Notes under the pieces: generated by a model
What the model was told of the DNA's origin: nothing
Seen by the model: only the letters and a program-made list of their open reading frames with translations
Database searches by the model: none
Made by a program: the position numbers and the translations under genes
In this document: positions 52,926 to 64,000 of the stretch, one piece after another
How positions within the stretch are numbered: position 1 is the first letter of the stretch
Layout: the number at the start of each line of letters is the position of its first letter
From: Haematobia irritans
Taxonomy: Eukaryota; Arthropoda; Insecta; Diptera; Muscidae
Reading direction: 5' to 3'
NCBI RefSeq assembly: GCF_050003625.1
Contig: NC_134397.1
Location: 195,321,063-195,385,062, forward strand
Length of the DNA stretch: 64,000 nucleotides

Positions 52926-53329
52926 AAACGTTTGCTCCATTATATATTTTCTCTTGTCGACAATTAATGTGTCTTTATTTTCAAACAAGAATCAAAAATA
53001 ATTTTCTATGACAATTCAAAGGTAATTCGATGACAAACAATATTTAAACACAACGGTTACTAAAACACGGGCTATATCAGAGAGAAAATCATTATTCCCA
53101 TAGCAACCTCAAAAATTGTATCAAAAATTTTAAAATGAAAATTGTTTAAATTTGGTAGATTTTTGGTCAAAGTTTTTGAATATCATATTATTACATTATT
53201 CTTAACTCGTGTGGCAATGGAGATTGGGACTAATCCGTACATACCAGGGGCTAGTTCTGTATTGGTCCTGGAATTGATCCATTTTATAATTTTTCCATTT
53301 TTTATCTTTTTTTTTAATAAGTAAATTTT
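52926..53329. other. No feature seen
   Basis: AT-rich unique sequence; the frame at 53142-53324 lacks any recognisable domain. Confidence 0.35.
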
Positions 53330-53735
53330 TCCTAAATTTTCAAAATTTTTAATTAAAAAGTTAATTGATACAATTATCTTTTTAATCAAATTCGGAAAAC
53401 TAAGTCAGTTAAAAAAAGTGATGAAAAAAATGTTTTAATTTTTAATTAAAAAAATGTATTTCAAACAATCAATTGTTATTCCAAATAAAAACTCTAAGCC
53501 AATTCAGGAAGTAATGGAAAATAGTTACCTTTTTTAATTAAAAAATTAATTGAGTGTTGCAATCAACATCAATTAAATTTTTAATTGAATCAATTAATTT
53601 TTTAATCTAGATTTTTTTCTAAATTAAATTAAAACTGATGCTATCATTTTCGCGAATGAAAACATTTCAATTAAAAAATTAATTGGTTCAATTAATTTCG
53701 TGATTGAATCATAGAAAAATAGTTTGTGTATAGAT
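53330..53735. mobile_element. AATT-rich MITE, diverged copy
   Basis: 'aaaagttaattgatacaatt', 'aatcaacatcaattaaattt' and 'caattaatttcgtgattgaa' are family hallmarks; the termini are eroded. Confidence 0.55.
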
Positions 53736-55360
53736 TAAAACCAGATTAGCTTGTCAAAAATTGGGGTTTATTTGTTCTAAAATAAAATACTTTTTTTACA
53801 AAGCAAAAGTTTGTTCGTGTCTAAAATTTCGTTCAGGAGGAAAGTATTTTTTCTTGGCGTTTATCTGATTTCATTTCTGGTGTTACACTGCAGAAATCTA
53901 TAACACACCCTGTATCATAGTAGTGGTGAAGGTGAAAAGTAGAATAACAAGTGTATTGCTATTTCCCAGAACATTATCAATGGAAATTTCTAGTATTTAT
54001 GGTTCCTACAAAAAACCGTTACGCTTTTCAAAAAAAAAAAAACAAAAATCATTAGTGAATCAAACACATATTCATTTCTTTAAAAAAAAAAACAATTACA
54101 TTTTGCTTTTCATGACAGTGCCAATTTAGTTTTAATTCCTCCTTGTTATAATAAATAATAAAACGTAAAGAAATCATGCAAAGCTTAGAAGAGAAGAGAA
54201 AAGAAAATCCTTAAGAAATATTTTAAGCTATAAAAAAAATATATATTATGTTCAAGAAAGCAATAAAACAAAAAGGTTGCCTTCAAAATTAAAAGAACCA
54301 TGACATCCAACTGAAAATTATTTTTCTTAATTAATGGATATAATATTTTTTTTATTATTATTTATGTACAACAATAAATAAGCCAATATTTTTAAATTTA
54401 ATCGTTTTATAATATTACAACAATTGTATAATTAATCAATAAAAATTATTTGAAAATTTTATTCCAAAACTCTGCTTTCTTATTTTGTTTAGTTTTGTTT
54501 ATGAATCCACGACAATTTTTTTATATGGGGATTAATAAACGAAAATGATTGTCTTTTTTTCGAATATGAGTGAATTAGAACAAAAAACGAAGGAATTTTT
54601 AGATAGATATTCATAAATATATATATATATATATATATATAAAATAAAATAGAATGAAAAATTGGTGGTAATTAAAAAAAAACGAAAACGAATTAATACA
54701 CATAAAGGTGTATGTGAATGTCCTTCCTGTTTTATATTTACTATGTATATGTGTATCGTCTGCGTATGAATATTGTCCTTTAGAAAAAAAAAAATAAAAT
54801 AAATCAAATAAAAAAATTGCATTTATGTATTGTGTAATGAATGTAAATTTTAGTGTATACAACATTTATTCAATTGGCAATATTGTAATTTTGTCCAATT
54901 ACTAAAAAAAAAAAACACAACTACAATAATAAAATAACAATTATATATATCAACAACAACAATAAAAAGTAGATTGTGCATATACATAAAAATGCTTTAC
55001 AGTCAAATTGGATAACACACCGCATACATTTAAAGTAATGTAATCGTATTTCTCTTTTTGTTTTAAACAAATGGGTTAATGGTCTGTAATTGTATTTAAT
55101 AAAATATTTGCAATATTTACATATATAACTGGTGAATTATATTCTATAGTGTATACTCAAATATATTATATTTAACAATATATAAATATTAATTTATATA
55201 TAAGTATGCGAGATTATAGCTTTTTGTGCTTTGTATATTATAAATTTAAAATTTTAAATTTAAGTATAATTACATAAAAATAGTTATGATAAGATATATA
55301 TTTATAAACAATGTAAGTATGAAAATGTTTAATAGAAATTCTTTGATATCATATCGAAAA
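53736..55360. other. AT-rich sequence, mostly unique
   Basis: Contains a right-end relic of the tRNA-bearing element (about 53800-53862), a reversed LINE tail (about 54345-54400, 'ttatgtacaacaataaataa') and a (TA)n run at about 54617-54642. No coding signal. Confidence 0.45.
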
Positions 55361-56437
55361 TTTAAGGAAAGTCTAAAGTCGGATAGGGGCCGACTATAAT
55401 ATACCCTGCACCACTTTGTAGATCTACATTTTCGAGACCATCTCAAATCTTTCAAATTTGTTGAGTTGTATATACTCAAAAAAAAGTTTACTTGGATCCA
55501 AAGATTTTGACCTTCCTTTAAGGATTTTGGCATTGATTCCGAGCCAAAGATGCGGCTTCTTTAAAATAAAGACATTTTTTAGCGACCTATCTGGCTTTAA
55601 ATCTAGGATCAATAAAATTAAAATTAAGGTAGAGATTCCATTTATCGAATTTTCATTCACTTTTCGCGGTATATTCGTAAAGCTATTCATGTAGAAACAA
55701 ATTTCACCTTAAAAATCCAAATTATAACGGGTGCATCAACGTACAAAATTTTTTCTTAATTCCCAAAAAAAACTTTGAACCAAAGATGGTAAATCTTCAA
55801 AATAAGTCTTAGCCTATATTTAAAGCATTTTTATCTTAAATCTAAAGTTTCAATATTTCAGTTAATTTAAGGACAATTTTTTTAAATCAAAAATGTGTTT
55901 CTATACTTTAAGGAAAATTAGCCTTAGTTCAAAGACATTCGACTTTAGCGATGGGACGCAAAAAAATTTTGAAGCAAAGGTTATAAACTTTATTTTAATT
56001 AAAATTTCATTATTTTAAGGAAATTTGTCCTTAACATTTTGTAAATTTCGCATCCTAAAATTTAGGCTGCGAAATTTGTGAAAAAAATTTATAGACTAAA
56101 ATTTAAGTTGGTTAACTCTCTGGGGTGAAACACAATGTAAGCCATTTTCGGAAAATTACATTTATGATTTATCGGTCGATAGACACATATAAGAGCTATA
56201 GGAAAATTTGAGTCATTTTCAGAAGTTTTCGATTTGCACACAAAGAAAATTTCATTAAAATTGAGCCAACGAAACTATTTCATTGATATAATGAAACATT
56301 TTCGTTGCGACAATGAAAATATTCGTTAATAGTACGAAACGTTTCGTTGATTAACAGAAAATTCATTATAATAACGAAAAATGTCGTTATATCAACGAAT
56401 TTGTTTCATTGGGTTAATTTCAATGACACATTTCACA
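55361..56437. other. Transposon relics
   Basis: 55361-55430 is an end fragment of the element at 36565 ('ggaaagtctaaagtcgg'..'tataccctgcaccac'). 56238-56425 is a small MITE-like segment with repeated 'aacgaaa/tttcgtt' motifs. The remainder is 'aagg/ccttaa' word-rich non-coding DNA. Confidence 0.45.
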
Positions 56438-56637
56438 TATAATATCAGGGCTGTGCAGTCGAGTAAATTTTGCTCGACTCCGGCTCCGACTCCGACTCCA
56501 GCATTTCTTATTAGCCTCGACTCTGACTCCGGGCGGTGTACTTAAATATCATTTTAACAGTTTTCCAATTGTAATTTAAAGATGTAGTGTTCCAAAAATA
56601 GACCGATATAAGTATTCTATTTTGCCATATGTGTTTA
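56438..56637. repeat. GACTCC-rich low-complexity block and flank
   Basis: 'gctcgactccggctccgact' followed by more CCGACTCC words and 'gactctgactccgggcgg' (about 56470-56538) forms a degenerate 6-bp repeat. Confidence 0.5.
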
Positions 56638-57290
56638 TCAGGTTGGCTGATAAGTCCCCGGTCTAAAAAAGAAAAACAATTTTTTTTTGTCAAAATTCGT
56701 TTTTATTATTCAACATAGTTACCTTCAAGAGCGATACAACGATTATAACGACCTTCCAATTTTTTGATACCGTTTTGGTAGTACTCCTTCGGTTTTGCCT
56801 CAAAATAGGCCTCAGTTTCGGCGATCACCTCTTCATTGCAGCCAAATTTTTTCCCTGCGAGCATCTTTTTGAGGTCTGAGAACAAGAAAAAGTCGCTGGG
56901 GGCCAGATCTGGAGAATACGGTGGGTGAGGAAGCAATTCAAAGCCCAATTCATGAATTTTTGCCATCGTTTTCAATGACTTGTGGCACGGTGCGTTGTCT
57001 TGGTGGAACAACACTTTTTTCTTCATATGGGGCCGTTTTGCCGCGATTTCGACCTTCAAAGGCTCCAATAACGCCATATAATAGTCACTGTTGATGGTTT
57101 TTCCCTTCTCAAGATAATCGATAAAAATTATTCCATGCGCATCTCAAAAAACAGAGGCCATTACTTTGCCAGCGGACTTTTGAGTCTTTTCACGTTTCGC
57201 AGACGGTTTACCGGTCGCTGTCCACTCAGCCGACTGTCGATTGGACTCAGGAGTGTATTGATGGAGCCATGTTTCATTCATTGTCACATA
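56638..57290 (-). pseudogene. Himar1-type mariner, copy 2: C-terminal half
   Basis: One terminus (CAGGTTGGCTGATAAGTCCC) and the transposase C-terminal half. The catalytic region FHQDNAPCHKS..SPDLAPSDFF is intact, giving D-34-D spacing, and the end is LEGNYVE at 56706. A TGG to TGA change (in the VFWDAHG motif, about 57142-57150) makes a premature stop. Homology stops at 57290, where a DD37E element begins; the N-terminal half and second terminus are absent beyond it. Confidence 0.9.
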
Positions 57291-58574
57291 AAGGGTGATA
57301 CGGTCAAAATTTGGTCAAGGTAAAACGCGTGTAAATCGGTGAAATCGTTTATTTAAAAAATCAAATTAAATTTCTTTTTCAAGTTCAATTAGTATGAAAT
57401 TCAGGAAAAATATTCAGTTAGGCTTTCGCTTTTCCAAATCCGAATTGCCGGGCCTCACGCTTGACACCTGCCATCAGATTTTGTACAGCCACCTTGTCCA
57501 CCTTCTTCGCCGCAGAAAGCCAGTTTGCCTTGAACTGCTGCTCGTCCTTAGCAGTTTTTTTTGTCTTCTTTAGGTTCCGCTTGACAATAGCCCAGTATTT
57601 CTCAATTGGGCGGAGCTCTGGCGTGTTGGGAGGGTTCTTGTCCTTGGGAACCACCTGCACGTTGTTGGCGGCGTACCACTCCATGGCCTTTTTACCGTAA
57701 TGACAAGATGCCAAATCCGGCCAAAACAGTACGGAACAACCGTGTTTCTTCAGGAAAGGCAGCAGACGTTTATTCAAACACTCTTTCACGTAAAGTTCTT
57801 TGTTGACAGTCCCGGAAGCTATGAAAATGCTGCTTTTCAAGCCACAGGTACAGATGGCTTGCCAAACCACTTGCGAACTTTGACAGTTTTATGTGCTTGA
57901 AAATATCTGCACATTTCCCCTTCCTTTTGCCGTATAAAACTCCTGTCCCGGAAGCTGCTTGTAGTCGGCTTAGACGTAGGTTTCGTCGTCCATTACCACG
58001 CAGTCACTTCGTCAGCATCGTCCTGTACAGCTTCCGGGTCGCGCTTTGGCCGTCGTATTTTGTTTATCATCGCGATTTGGAGTCACTACCTTCTTTTATG
58101 TCGATAGTCCGGCTCGTTTTTTGGCTCGATGCACGGTTGTAGACGATACACCCAGCTTATTTGCGGCATCTCGGAGAGAGAGGTTAGGTTTCGCTTGAAA
58201 CTATCGGCAACTCTCTTTGTCGTCTCAGCAGCTTCCGGTTTTCTATTTCCCCCGATCCAGATTTCCTGGCTGTCGACAAATGTTCCCCAAACACTTTAAT
58301 TACATTTGTAACGGTTGATTTGGCAATTTTTAGCGATTTTGCCAACTTTGCGTGCGAGTAGCTCGGATTTTTGCGATGCGCGAGCAAAATTTTGATACGA
58401 TGCTCTTCTTGCTTGGACGGCATTTTGATAACTCAAGGGTGAATTCCAAAATCAAAATAGGAGCAACATTCTACACACACACCTTCAAAATGAGGGGTGT
58501 TCAGGTTTTTTAAATGCAAAATTGAAAGAAATACGTCAAGTTTATATTGACCAAATTTTGACCGTATCACCCTT
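57291..58574 (-). mobile_element. Tc1/mariner element with D-37-E spacing, copy 2
   Basis: 1284 bp, termini AAGGGTGATACGGTCAAAAT and ATTTTGACCGTATCACCCTT, flanked by TA (57289-57290, 58575-58576). Same family as 39227-40506. Confidence 0.92.
57418..58423 (-). pseudogene. DD37E transposase copy 2, frameshifted in the middle
   Basis: N-terminal part from 58423 (MPSKQEEHRIKILLAHRKNP, HTH). The C-terminal part is open at 57870-57418, with [13 protein letters not shown] and, 38 residues after that Asp, RPIEKYW, so the catalytic Glu is intact. Frame breaks lie between about 57880 and 58200, so no full-length product. Confidence 0.88.
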
Positions 58575-58576
58575 TA

Positions 58577-59198
58577 CAAATTGATTACATCCTCAACAAT
58601 GTTTTTAACTCGCCGTTGGTCATTTCGTCCAAGCAGAACTACTCTACTCTACTCTCTCTTTCGTCGTCAGAAGAACTACTCTCCAATAGCGCATCTACAA
58701 TGGTGTTGGCCAAAAATTTGCGTTTTGCATTTTGCTATTATATTAAAAATATTTAACATCGAGTTTTGTTGTCGCGGCACTAAACAATTGATATGCTTCT
58801 TCTTGGTAAATTAATCAGCTGTGTTGAAGAAATTGAAAAGCAACCGCAATAGACGCGTTACACACTTTCTTTAGTATTTTCAACAACGCTATTATTTAGG
58901 TCGAAAAATAAAAACGTCTTCCACTCCTGAAAGTGTAACCATCTGCACGGTAGACCAGCTACGGTGTAAAATGGGTTACACTTTTGCTTTTGCGATGGGT
59001 AACACCCCGTCAATCGAACGTGCACATTTTGGGTATGCTGCATTGAATTTTCCAATCGAACTAAATTTTTCGATTTATGGGGGTAATGTGTAAAATATGC
59101 AACATATTTTTTACCAATCGAAATCACCATAATTAATGGGAAATCTAAAGACATTTTCGCAAAATTACATTTATTATTTATCGGTCGATAGATACATA
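58577..59198. other. No feature seen
   Basis: Non-coding sequence between the DD37E element and Himar1 copy 3. A CTACTCTACTCTACTCTC repeat lies near 58640. 'acatttattatttatcggtcgatag' (about 59167) recurs at about 56158, a short dispersed repeat. Confidence 0.4.
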
Positions 59199-59266
59199 AC
59201 AGGTTGGCTGATAAGTCCCCGGTCTAACAAAGAAAAACACATTTTTTTTGTCAAAATTCGTTTTTA

Positions 59267-61052
59267 TACCCACCACCATAGGATGGGGGGTATACTAACT
59301 TTGTCATTCCGTTTGTAACACATCGAAATATTGCTCTAAGACCCCATAAAGTATATATATTCTGGGTCGTGGTGAAATTCTGAGTCGATCTGAGCATGTC
59401 CGTCCGTCCGTCCGTCCGTCTGTTGAAATCACGCTAACTTCCGAACGAAACAAGCTATCGACTTGAAACTTGGCACAAGTAGTTGTTATTGATGTAGGTC
59501 GGATGGTATTGCAAATGGGCCATATCGGTCCACTTTTACGTATAGCCCCCATATAAACGGACCCCAAAATTTGGCTTGCGAGGCCTCTAAGAGAAGCAAA
59601 TTTCATCCGATCCGGCTGAAATTTGGTACATGGTGTTAGTATATGGTCTCTAACAACCATGCAAAAATTGGTCCACATCGGTCCATAATTATATATAGCC
59701 CCCATATAAACCGATCCCCCGATTTGGCTTGCGAGGCCCCTAAGAGAAGCAAATTTCATCCGATCCGGCTGAAATTTGGTACATGGTGTCAGTGTATGGT
59801 CTCTAACAACCATGCAAAAATTGGTCCACATCGGTCCATAATTATATATAGCCCCCATATAAACCGATCCCCCGATTTGGCTTGCGAGGCCTCTAAGAGA
59901 AGGAAATTTCATCCGATCCGGCTGAAATTTGGTACATGGTGTTAGTATATGGTCTCTAACAACCATGCAAAAATTGGTCGACATCGGTCCATAATTATAT
60001 ATAGCCCCCATATAAACCGATCCCCCGATTTGGCTTGCGAGGCCGCTAAGAGAAGCAAATTTCAACCGATCCGGCTGAAATTTTGTACGTGATGTTAGTA
60101 TATGGTCTATAACAACCATGCAAAAATTGGTCAACATCGGTTCATAATTATATATAACCCCCATATAAACCGATCACCAGATTTGACCTCCGGAACCTAT
60201 TGGAAGACCAAAATTCATCTGATTCAGTTGAAATTTGGTATGTGGTGTTAATATATGGCCTCAAACACCCATGCAAAAATTGGTCCATATCGGTCCATAA
60301 TTATATATAGGCCCCATATAAACCGATCCCCAGATTTGACCTCCAGAGCCCCTTGGAAGAGCAAAATTCTTGCCATTCGGTTGAAATTTGGTACGTGATG
60401 TTAGTATATGGTATCCAACAACCATGCAGGAATTGGTTCCTATCAGTCCATAATTATATATAGCTCCCATATAAACCGATCCCCAGTTTTGACCTCCGGT
60501 GCCTTTTGGAGAAGCAAAATTCATCCGATCTGCTTGAAATTTGGTACGTGGTGGTAGTATATGATATTTAACAACCATGCCAAAAGTGGTCCATATCAGT
60601 CCATAATCGTACATAGCCCCATATAAACCGATCCCGAGATTTGGTTTTGGAACCTCTTGGAGGAGCAAATTTCATCCGAGTGAGTTGAAATTTGGTACAT
60701 TGTGCTAGTATATGGTCGTTAACAACCATGCCTAACTAGGTCCATATCGGTCTATAGTTATATATGGCCCTCAGATAAGTCGATCCCCAATCACACAAAA
60801 ATTGGTCCATATCAAGTTCATAATTGTATATAGCCCCCATATAAGCGACCCCCATATTTCAATTCTTGCTCTCTACGTACAAAAAGTCCATATCGATTCG
60901 TAATTATTTGTAGACTTAACTATACATAACTTTATTGTCTAATATATACCATGTATGGACTAAATCACAGTCTTTCGTAGAAGTTTCTACGCAATCCATG
61001 GTGGTGGGTACATAAGATTCGGCCTGGCCGAGCTTGCGGCCGTATGTACTTG
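59267..61052 (-). mobile_element. 153-bp-repeat element inserted in Himar1 copy 3
   Basis: Starts TACCCACCACCATAGG and 'ggggggtatactaactttg', then 'gtccgtccgtccgtctgttg', 'cgctaacttccgaacgaaac', and about nine repeats spaced 150-156 bp (each with 'atagcccccatataaaccg', at about 59541, 59697, 59849, 60002, 60157, 60308, 60463, 60614, 60830). It ends 'atggtggtgggtacataag' and CGGCCTGGCCGAGC..TACTTGT. The target duplication is TTA or TTAT (original sequence known from Himar1 copy 1). The minus-strand frame 60164-59304 is open for 286 codons purely because the unit is 153 bp. Confidence 0.8.
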
Positions 61053-61055
61053 TTA

Positions 61056-62092
61056 TTATTCAACATAGTTCCCTTCAAGAGCGATACAACGATTATAACG
61101 ATCTTCCAATTTTTTGATACCATTTTGGTAGTACTCCTTCGGTTTTGCCTCAAAATAGGCCTTAGTTTCGGTGATCACCTATTCATTGCAGCCAAATTTT
61201 TTCCCTGCGAGCATCCTTTTGAGGTCGGAGAACAAGAAAAAGTCGCTGGGGCCAGATCTGGAGAATACGGTGGGTGGGGAAGCAATTCGAAGCCCAATTC
61301 ATGAATTTTTGACATCGTTCTCAATGACTTGTGGCACGGTGCGTTGTCTTGGTGGAACAACACTTTTTTCTTCTTCATATGGGGCCGTTTTGCCGCGATT
61401 TCGACCTTCAAACGCTCCAATAACGCCATATAATAGTCACTGTTGATGGTTTTTCCCTTCTCAAGATAATCGATAAAAATTATTCCATGCGCATCCCAAA
61501 AAACAGAGGCCTTTACTTTGCCAGCGGACTTTTGAGTCTTTCCACGCTTCGGAGGGTTCACCGGTTGCTGTCCACTCAGCCGACTGTCGATTGGACTCAG
61601 GAGTGTAGTGATGGATCCATGTTTCATCCATTGTCACATATTGACGGAAAAACTCGGGTGTATTACGAGTTAACAGCTGCCAACACCGCTCAGAATCATC
61701 AACACGTTGTTGTTTTTGGTCAAATGTGAGCTCGCGCGGCACCCATTTTGCACAGAGCTTCCACATATTCAAATATTGATGAATGATATGACCAACACGT
61801 TCCTTTGGTATCTTTAAGGCCTCTGCTATCTCGATCAACTTCATTTTACGGTCATTCAAAATCATTTTGTGTTTTTTTTTATGTTTTCGTCGGTAACCAC
61901 CTCTTTCGGGCGTCCACTGCGTTCACCGTCCTCCGTGCTCATTTCATCACGCTTGAATTTTGCATACCAAGCAATTATAGTTGATTTCCCTGGGGCAGAG
62001 TCCGGAAACTCATTATCAAGCCAAGTTCTTGCTTCCACCGTATTTTTTCCCTTCAGAAAACAGTATTTTATCAAAACACGAAATTCCTTTTT
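61056..62092 (-). pseudogene. Himar1 transposase copy 3, frameshifted
   Basis: Most of the transposase is recognisable in three shifted frames: 62074-61862 ([20 protein letters not shown]), 61865-61461 (KIPKERVGHIIHQYLNM to VTMDETWIHHY), and 61627-61175 ([31 protein letters not shown]). Indels near 61555, 61870 and 61250 break it. The stop codon lies at 61056-61058. Confidence 0.9.
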
Positions 62093-62280
62093 TCCTTTTT
62101 TTTTTACAATAACAAAAGTTGCTTCACAAAAGACGCTCTATCTCACAAAACTAATTGACTTACAGACATCAAATTTTGACACGAATCATTTGAAGGTTGG
62201 TACTATATAAAAATAATATGCATTAAATACTAGCGACGCCATCTATGTGTCAGACCGGGGACTTATCAGCCAACCTGTTA

Positions 62281-63110
62281 TAACGAAGTTTTTTTCTACC
62301 AGTGTAGCAGTGGCGATTTTGTAAGGAATATCCGTCAATTTTGGTCATTTTTACCCAAGTCGGAAAATGATATTTATGGGGGCTTTGTCTAAATCTGATC
62401 CGATTTTGAACAAATTTGGCACACATTGCTAACATGTCCTTTGTACGGTCTGTGCAAAAATTCAAGTAAATCCGAGTGAAATTTTGAACTACGGTGTTCA
62501 TATGTGGTTCATTCATTTCTCTTAGGGAAATCTGAACCGTTTTCATCCAAATTCGGCATGCGTAGTAAGAATGTTAATTTTACTCTCTGTGCTAAATTCA
62601 AGTACATCGGAGTAAAACTTTGGTTTCTGGGGCCATATAAGTGTATATCAGTCGAAAGATATATATGGGAGCTATATCTAAATCTAAATCGATTTCAACC
62701 AAATTCGGCATGCATAGTAAGAAGGTCAATTTTAGTCCATGTGCAAAATTGCATGTAAATCTGAGCGAAACTATGGCCTTTGTGACCATATGAGTCAAAA
62801 TCGGGCGAAAGATATATAGGGGAGGTATATGTAAATCTGAACCGATTTCAACCAAATTTGGCATGCATAGTCAGAATGTTAATTCTACTCCCTGTGCTAA
62901 ATGTAAGTACATCAGACTAGAACTTTGGTTTCTGGGGATATATAAGTGCATATCGGGCGAAAGATATATATCGGAGCTATATTTAAATCTGAACCGATTT
63001 ATTTCAAAATCAATAGGGTTCTATTTTGATCCAAAACACATACTTGTGTCAAATTTGTAGTCGATTGGACTAAAATTGCGACCTAGACTTTGATCACAAA
63101 AATGTGTTGA
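62281..63110 (+). repeat. Diverged 153-bp repeat array (second subfamily)
   Basis: At least three units spaced about 153 bp (near 62657, 62811 and 62963), each with 'gatatatatgggagctatat', 'aaatctgaaccgatttcaac' and 'aaattcggcatgcatagta'. Words and spacing align with the reverse complement of the 59.5-60.8 kb units (GGCTATATATAATTATGGAC, CCGAT, ACCAATTTTTGCATG), so this looks like an old subfamily of the same repeat. Confidence 0.6.
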
Positions 63111-63735
63111 CAGACGGACGGACGGACGGACATACAGACGGACAGACGGATGGACGGACGGACAGACGGACGTGGCTAGATCGACTCAGGGGCCGGCTCT
63201 TAGCATTATTGCCAAAGATACAATGTCTATCTATGGATAAATTTTTGCATAGTTGTACCATATACTAAAACCACGTACCAAATATAAACCGGGTCGGTTG
63301 AAATTTGCTCCTCCAAGAGGATCCGCAAGCAAAATGTAAGGATCGGTTTATATGGGGGATTTATATAATTATGGACCGATTTGGACCAATTTTTGCTTGG
63401 ATGTTAAAGGTCATATACTAACACCACGTACTATCAATCAGATTTAATGAAATTTGCTCCTCGTAGAGCGTATACAAACCAAATCTGCGGGTCGGTTTAT
63501 ATGGGGGCTATACGAAAACGTGGTCCGATATGGTCCATTTGCAATACCATCTGACAATACATCATAACAACTACTTGTGCCAAGTTTCAAATCGATTATT
63601 TCGTTCGGAAGTTAGCGTAATTTCCACAGACGGACGGACAGACGGACGGACACGGTCTCAGACCAATATTTCGATGTTTTACAAACGGAATGACAAAGTT
63701 AATATACCCCCCATCCTATGTTGTAGGGTATAAAA
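63111..63735 (+). mobile_element. 153-bp-repeat element, partial, opposite orientation
   Basis: 'gacggacggacggacggaca' block (63113-63175), 'ctagatcgactcaggggc', then two to three units with 'cggtttatatgggggctata', a second 'gacggacggacagacggacg' block (about 63628) and the end 'accccccatcctatg'..'gtagggtataaaaaagg'. These are the reverse complements of the 59.3-kb element's opening. Confidence 0.7.
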
Positions 63736-64000
63736 AAGGACCTTTTGTAAATTTTTTCCATAGAAACTCGATCGTCTTTCCGAAAAAAGACGTCCCGCTG
63801 CACTAAACAATTCTTCGCTGGCCATACTTGTCTGTGAAGCTAAACATGTTATTGAAACTGTTCTGTTTTATTGGACATGAAGTAATGTTTTCCCATATGG
63901 AGGACTTTGAACTTTTTGCTTATTTGTACTGGGTATTCTGGGACAAATTCACGTTGGAACTTCGATATGAAGTAAATTATTAAAAAAGCTTCGGTTAATC
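63736..64000. other. Right edge, no feature seen
   Basis: Unique-looking sequence with no long open frame. Confidence 0.35.

Larger units (their letters stand above)
59199..62278 (-). mobile_element. Himar1-type mariner, copy 3, split by a repeat element
   Basis: Termini ACAGGTTGGCTGATAAGTCC and GGACTTATCAGCCAACCTGT, with TA on both sides (59197-59198, 62279-62280). Interrupted at about 59267-61052, just outside the transposase stop codon. Without the insert it is close to full length. Confidence 0.92.

Noticed and set aside
54532..54865. Two AT-rich minus-strand ORFs
   Set aside because: Phe/Ile/Tyr runs from (TA)n and poly-T sequence only.
59304..60164. 286-aa open frame as a protein gene
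   Set aside because: It is a 153-bp DNA repeat read in a stop-free frame, inside a mobile element; reported only as a finding.

Overview
The window is AT-rich nuclear DNA of a higher fly (Diptera), most likely a muscid close to Haematobia irritans. The host genes have short introns and read like Drosophila orthologues. Three damaged copies of a mariner carry termini and a transposase that I recognise, from knowledge of the family, as Himar1, the irritans-subfamily mariner named after the horn fly. Stomoxys or another muscid would also fit.

Six host genes could be built exon by exon. (1) spn-A/Rad51, minus, 399-1497, two exons. (2) An Rpp14/Pop5-family RNase P subunit, plus, 7566-7944. (3) Mia40/CHCHD4, plus, 7969-8421, starting 24 nt after the Rpp14 stop, so the two look dicistronic. 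(4) Glutamyl-prolyl-tRNA synthetase (EPRS), minus, 11958-19608, seven exons, 1716 aa, six WHEP domains. (5) AP-1 sigma, plus, 21814-48513: 157 aa spread over five exons and about 26.7 kb. (6) A seven-exon gene on the opposite strand inside AP-1 sigma intron 3 (23251-26018), coding for a 774-aa protein with four MADF domains and a C-terminal BESS motif.

Nearly everything else is mobile or repetitive DNA. 1.67-4.46 kb holds nested inverted-repeat elements with TTAA-like junctions. 4.5-7.17 kb is a 5'-truncated LINE with an open RT frame. 8.6-10.5 kb is an inverted-repeat element filled with a 29-bp satellite; further arrays lie at 28.2-29.7, 31.8-32.1, 35.3-35.6 and 51.5-52.9 kb. AP-1 sigma intron 3 also holds an AACCGGTT-rich terminal-repeat element and a broken LINE. 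Intron 4 (32.7-48.5 kb) holds a tRNA-derived SINE, arrays of a 153-bp repeat, Himar1 copy 1 with a second Tc1/mariner (D-37-E spacing) nested in it, AATT-rich MITEs, and two copies of a terminal-repeat element carrying two divergent tRNA-like segments. Downstream of AP-1 sigma are a decayed LINE ORF1, more MITEs, Himar1 copy 2 joined to a second DD37E element, Himar1 copy 3 split by a 153-bp-repeat element, and diverged relatives of that repeat up to the right edge.

The host genes serve separate housekeeping roles: recombination, RNase P, mitochondrial import, translation and clathrin sorting, plus a presumed transcription regulator. They do not form one pathway. The points most worth following are the Rpp14-Mia40 dicistron, the nested four-MADF gene, the doubly palindromic 29-bp satellite inside a terminal-repeat element, the elements carrying paired tRNA-like segments, the 153-bp repeats that stay open as a 51-residue peptide repeat, and a 26-bp palindromic repair scar in a Himar1 copy. 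No prokaryote-style system or CRISPR array is present.
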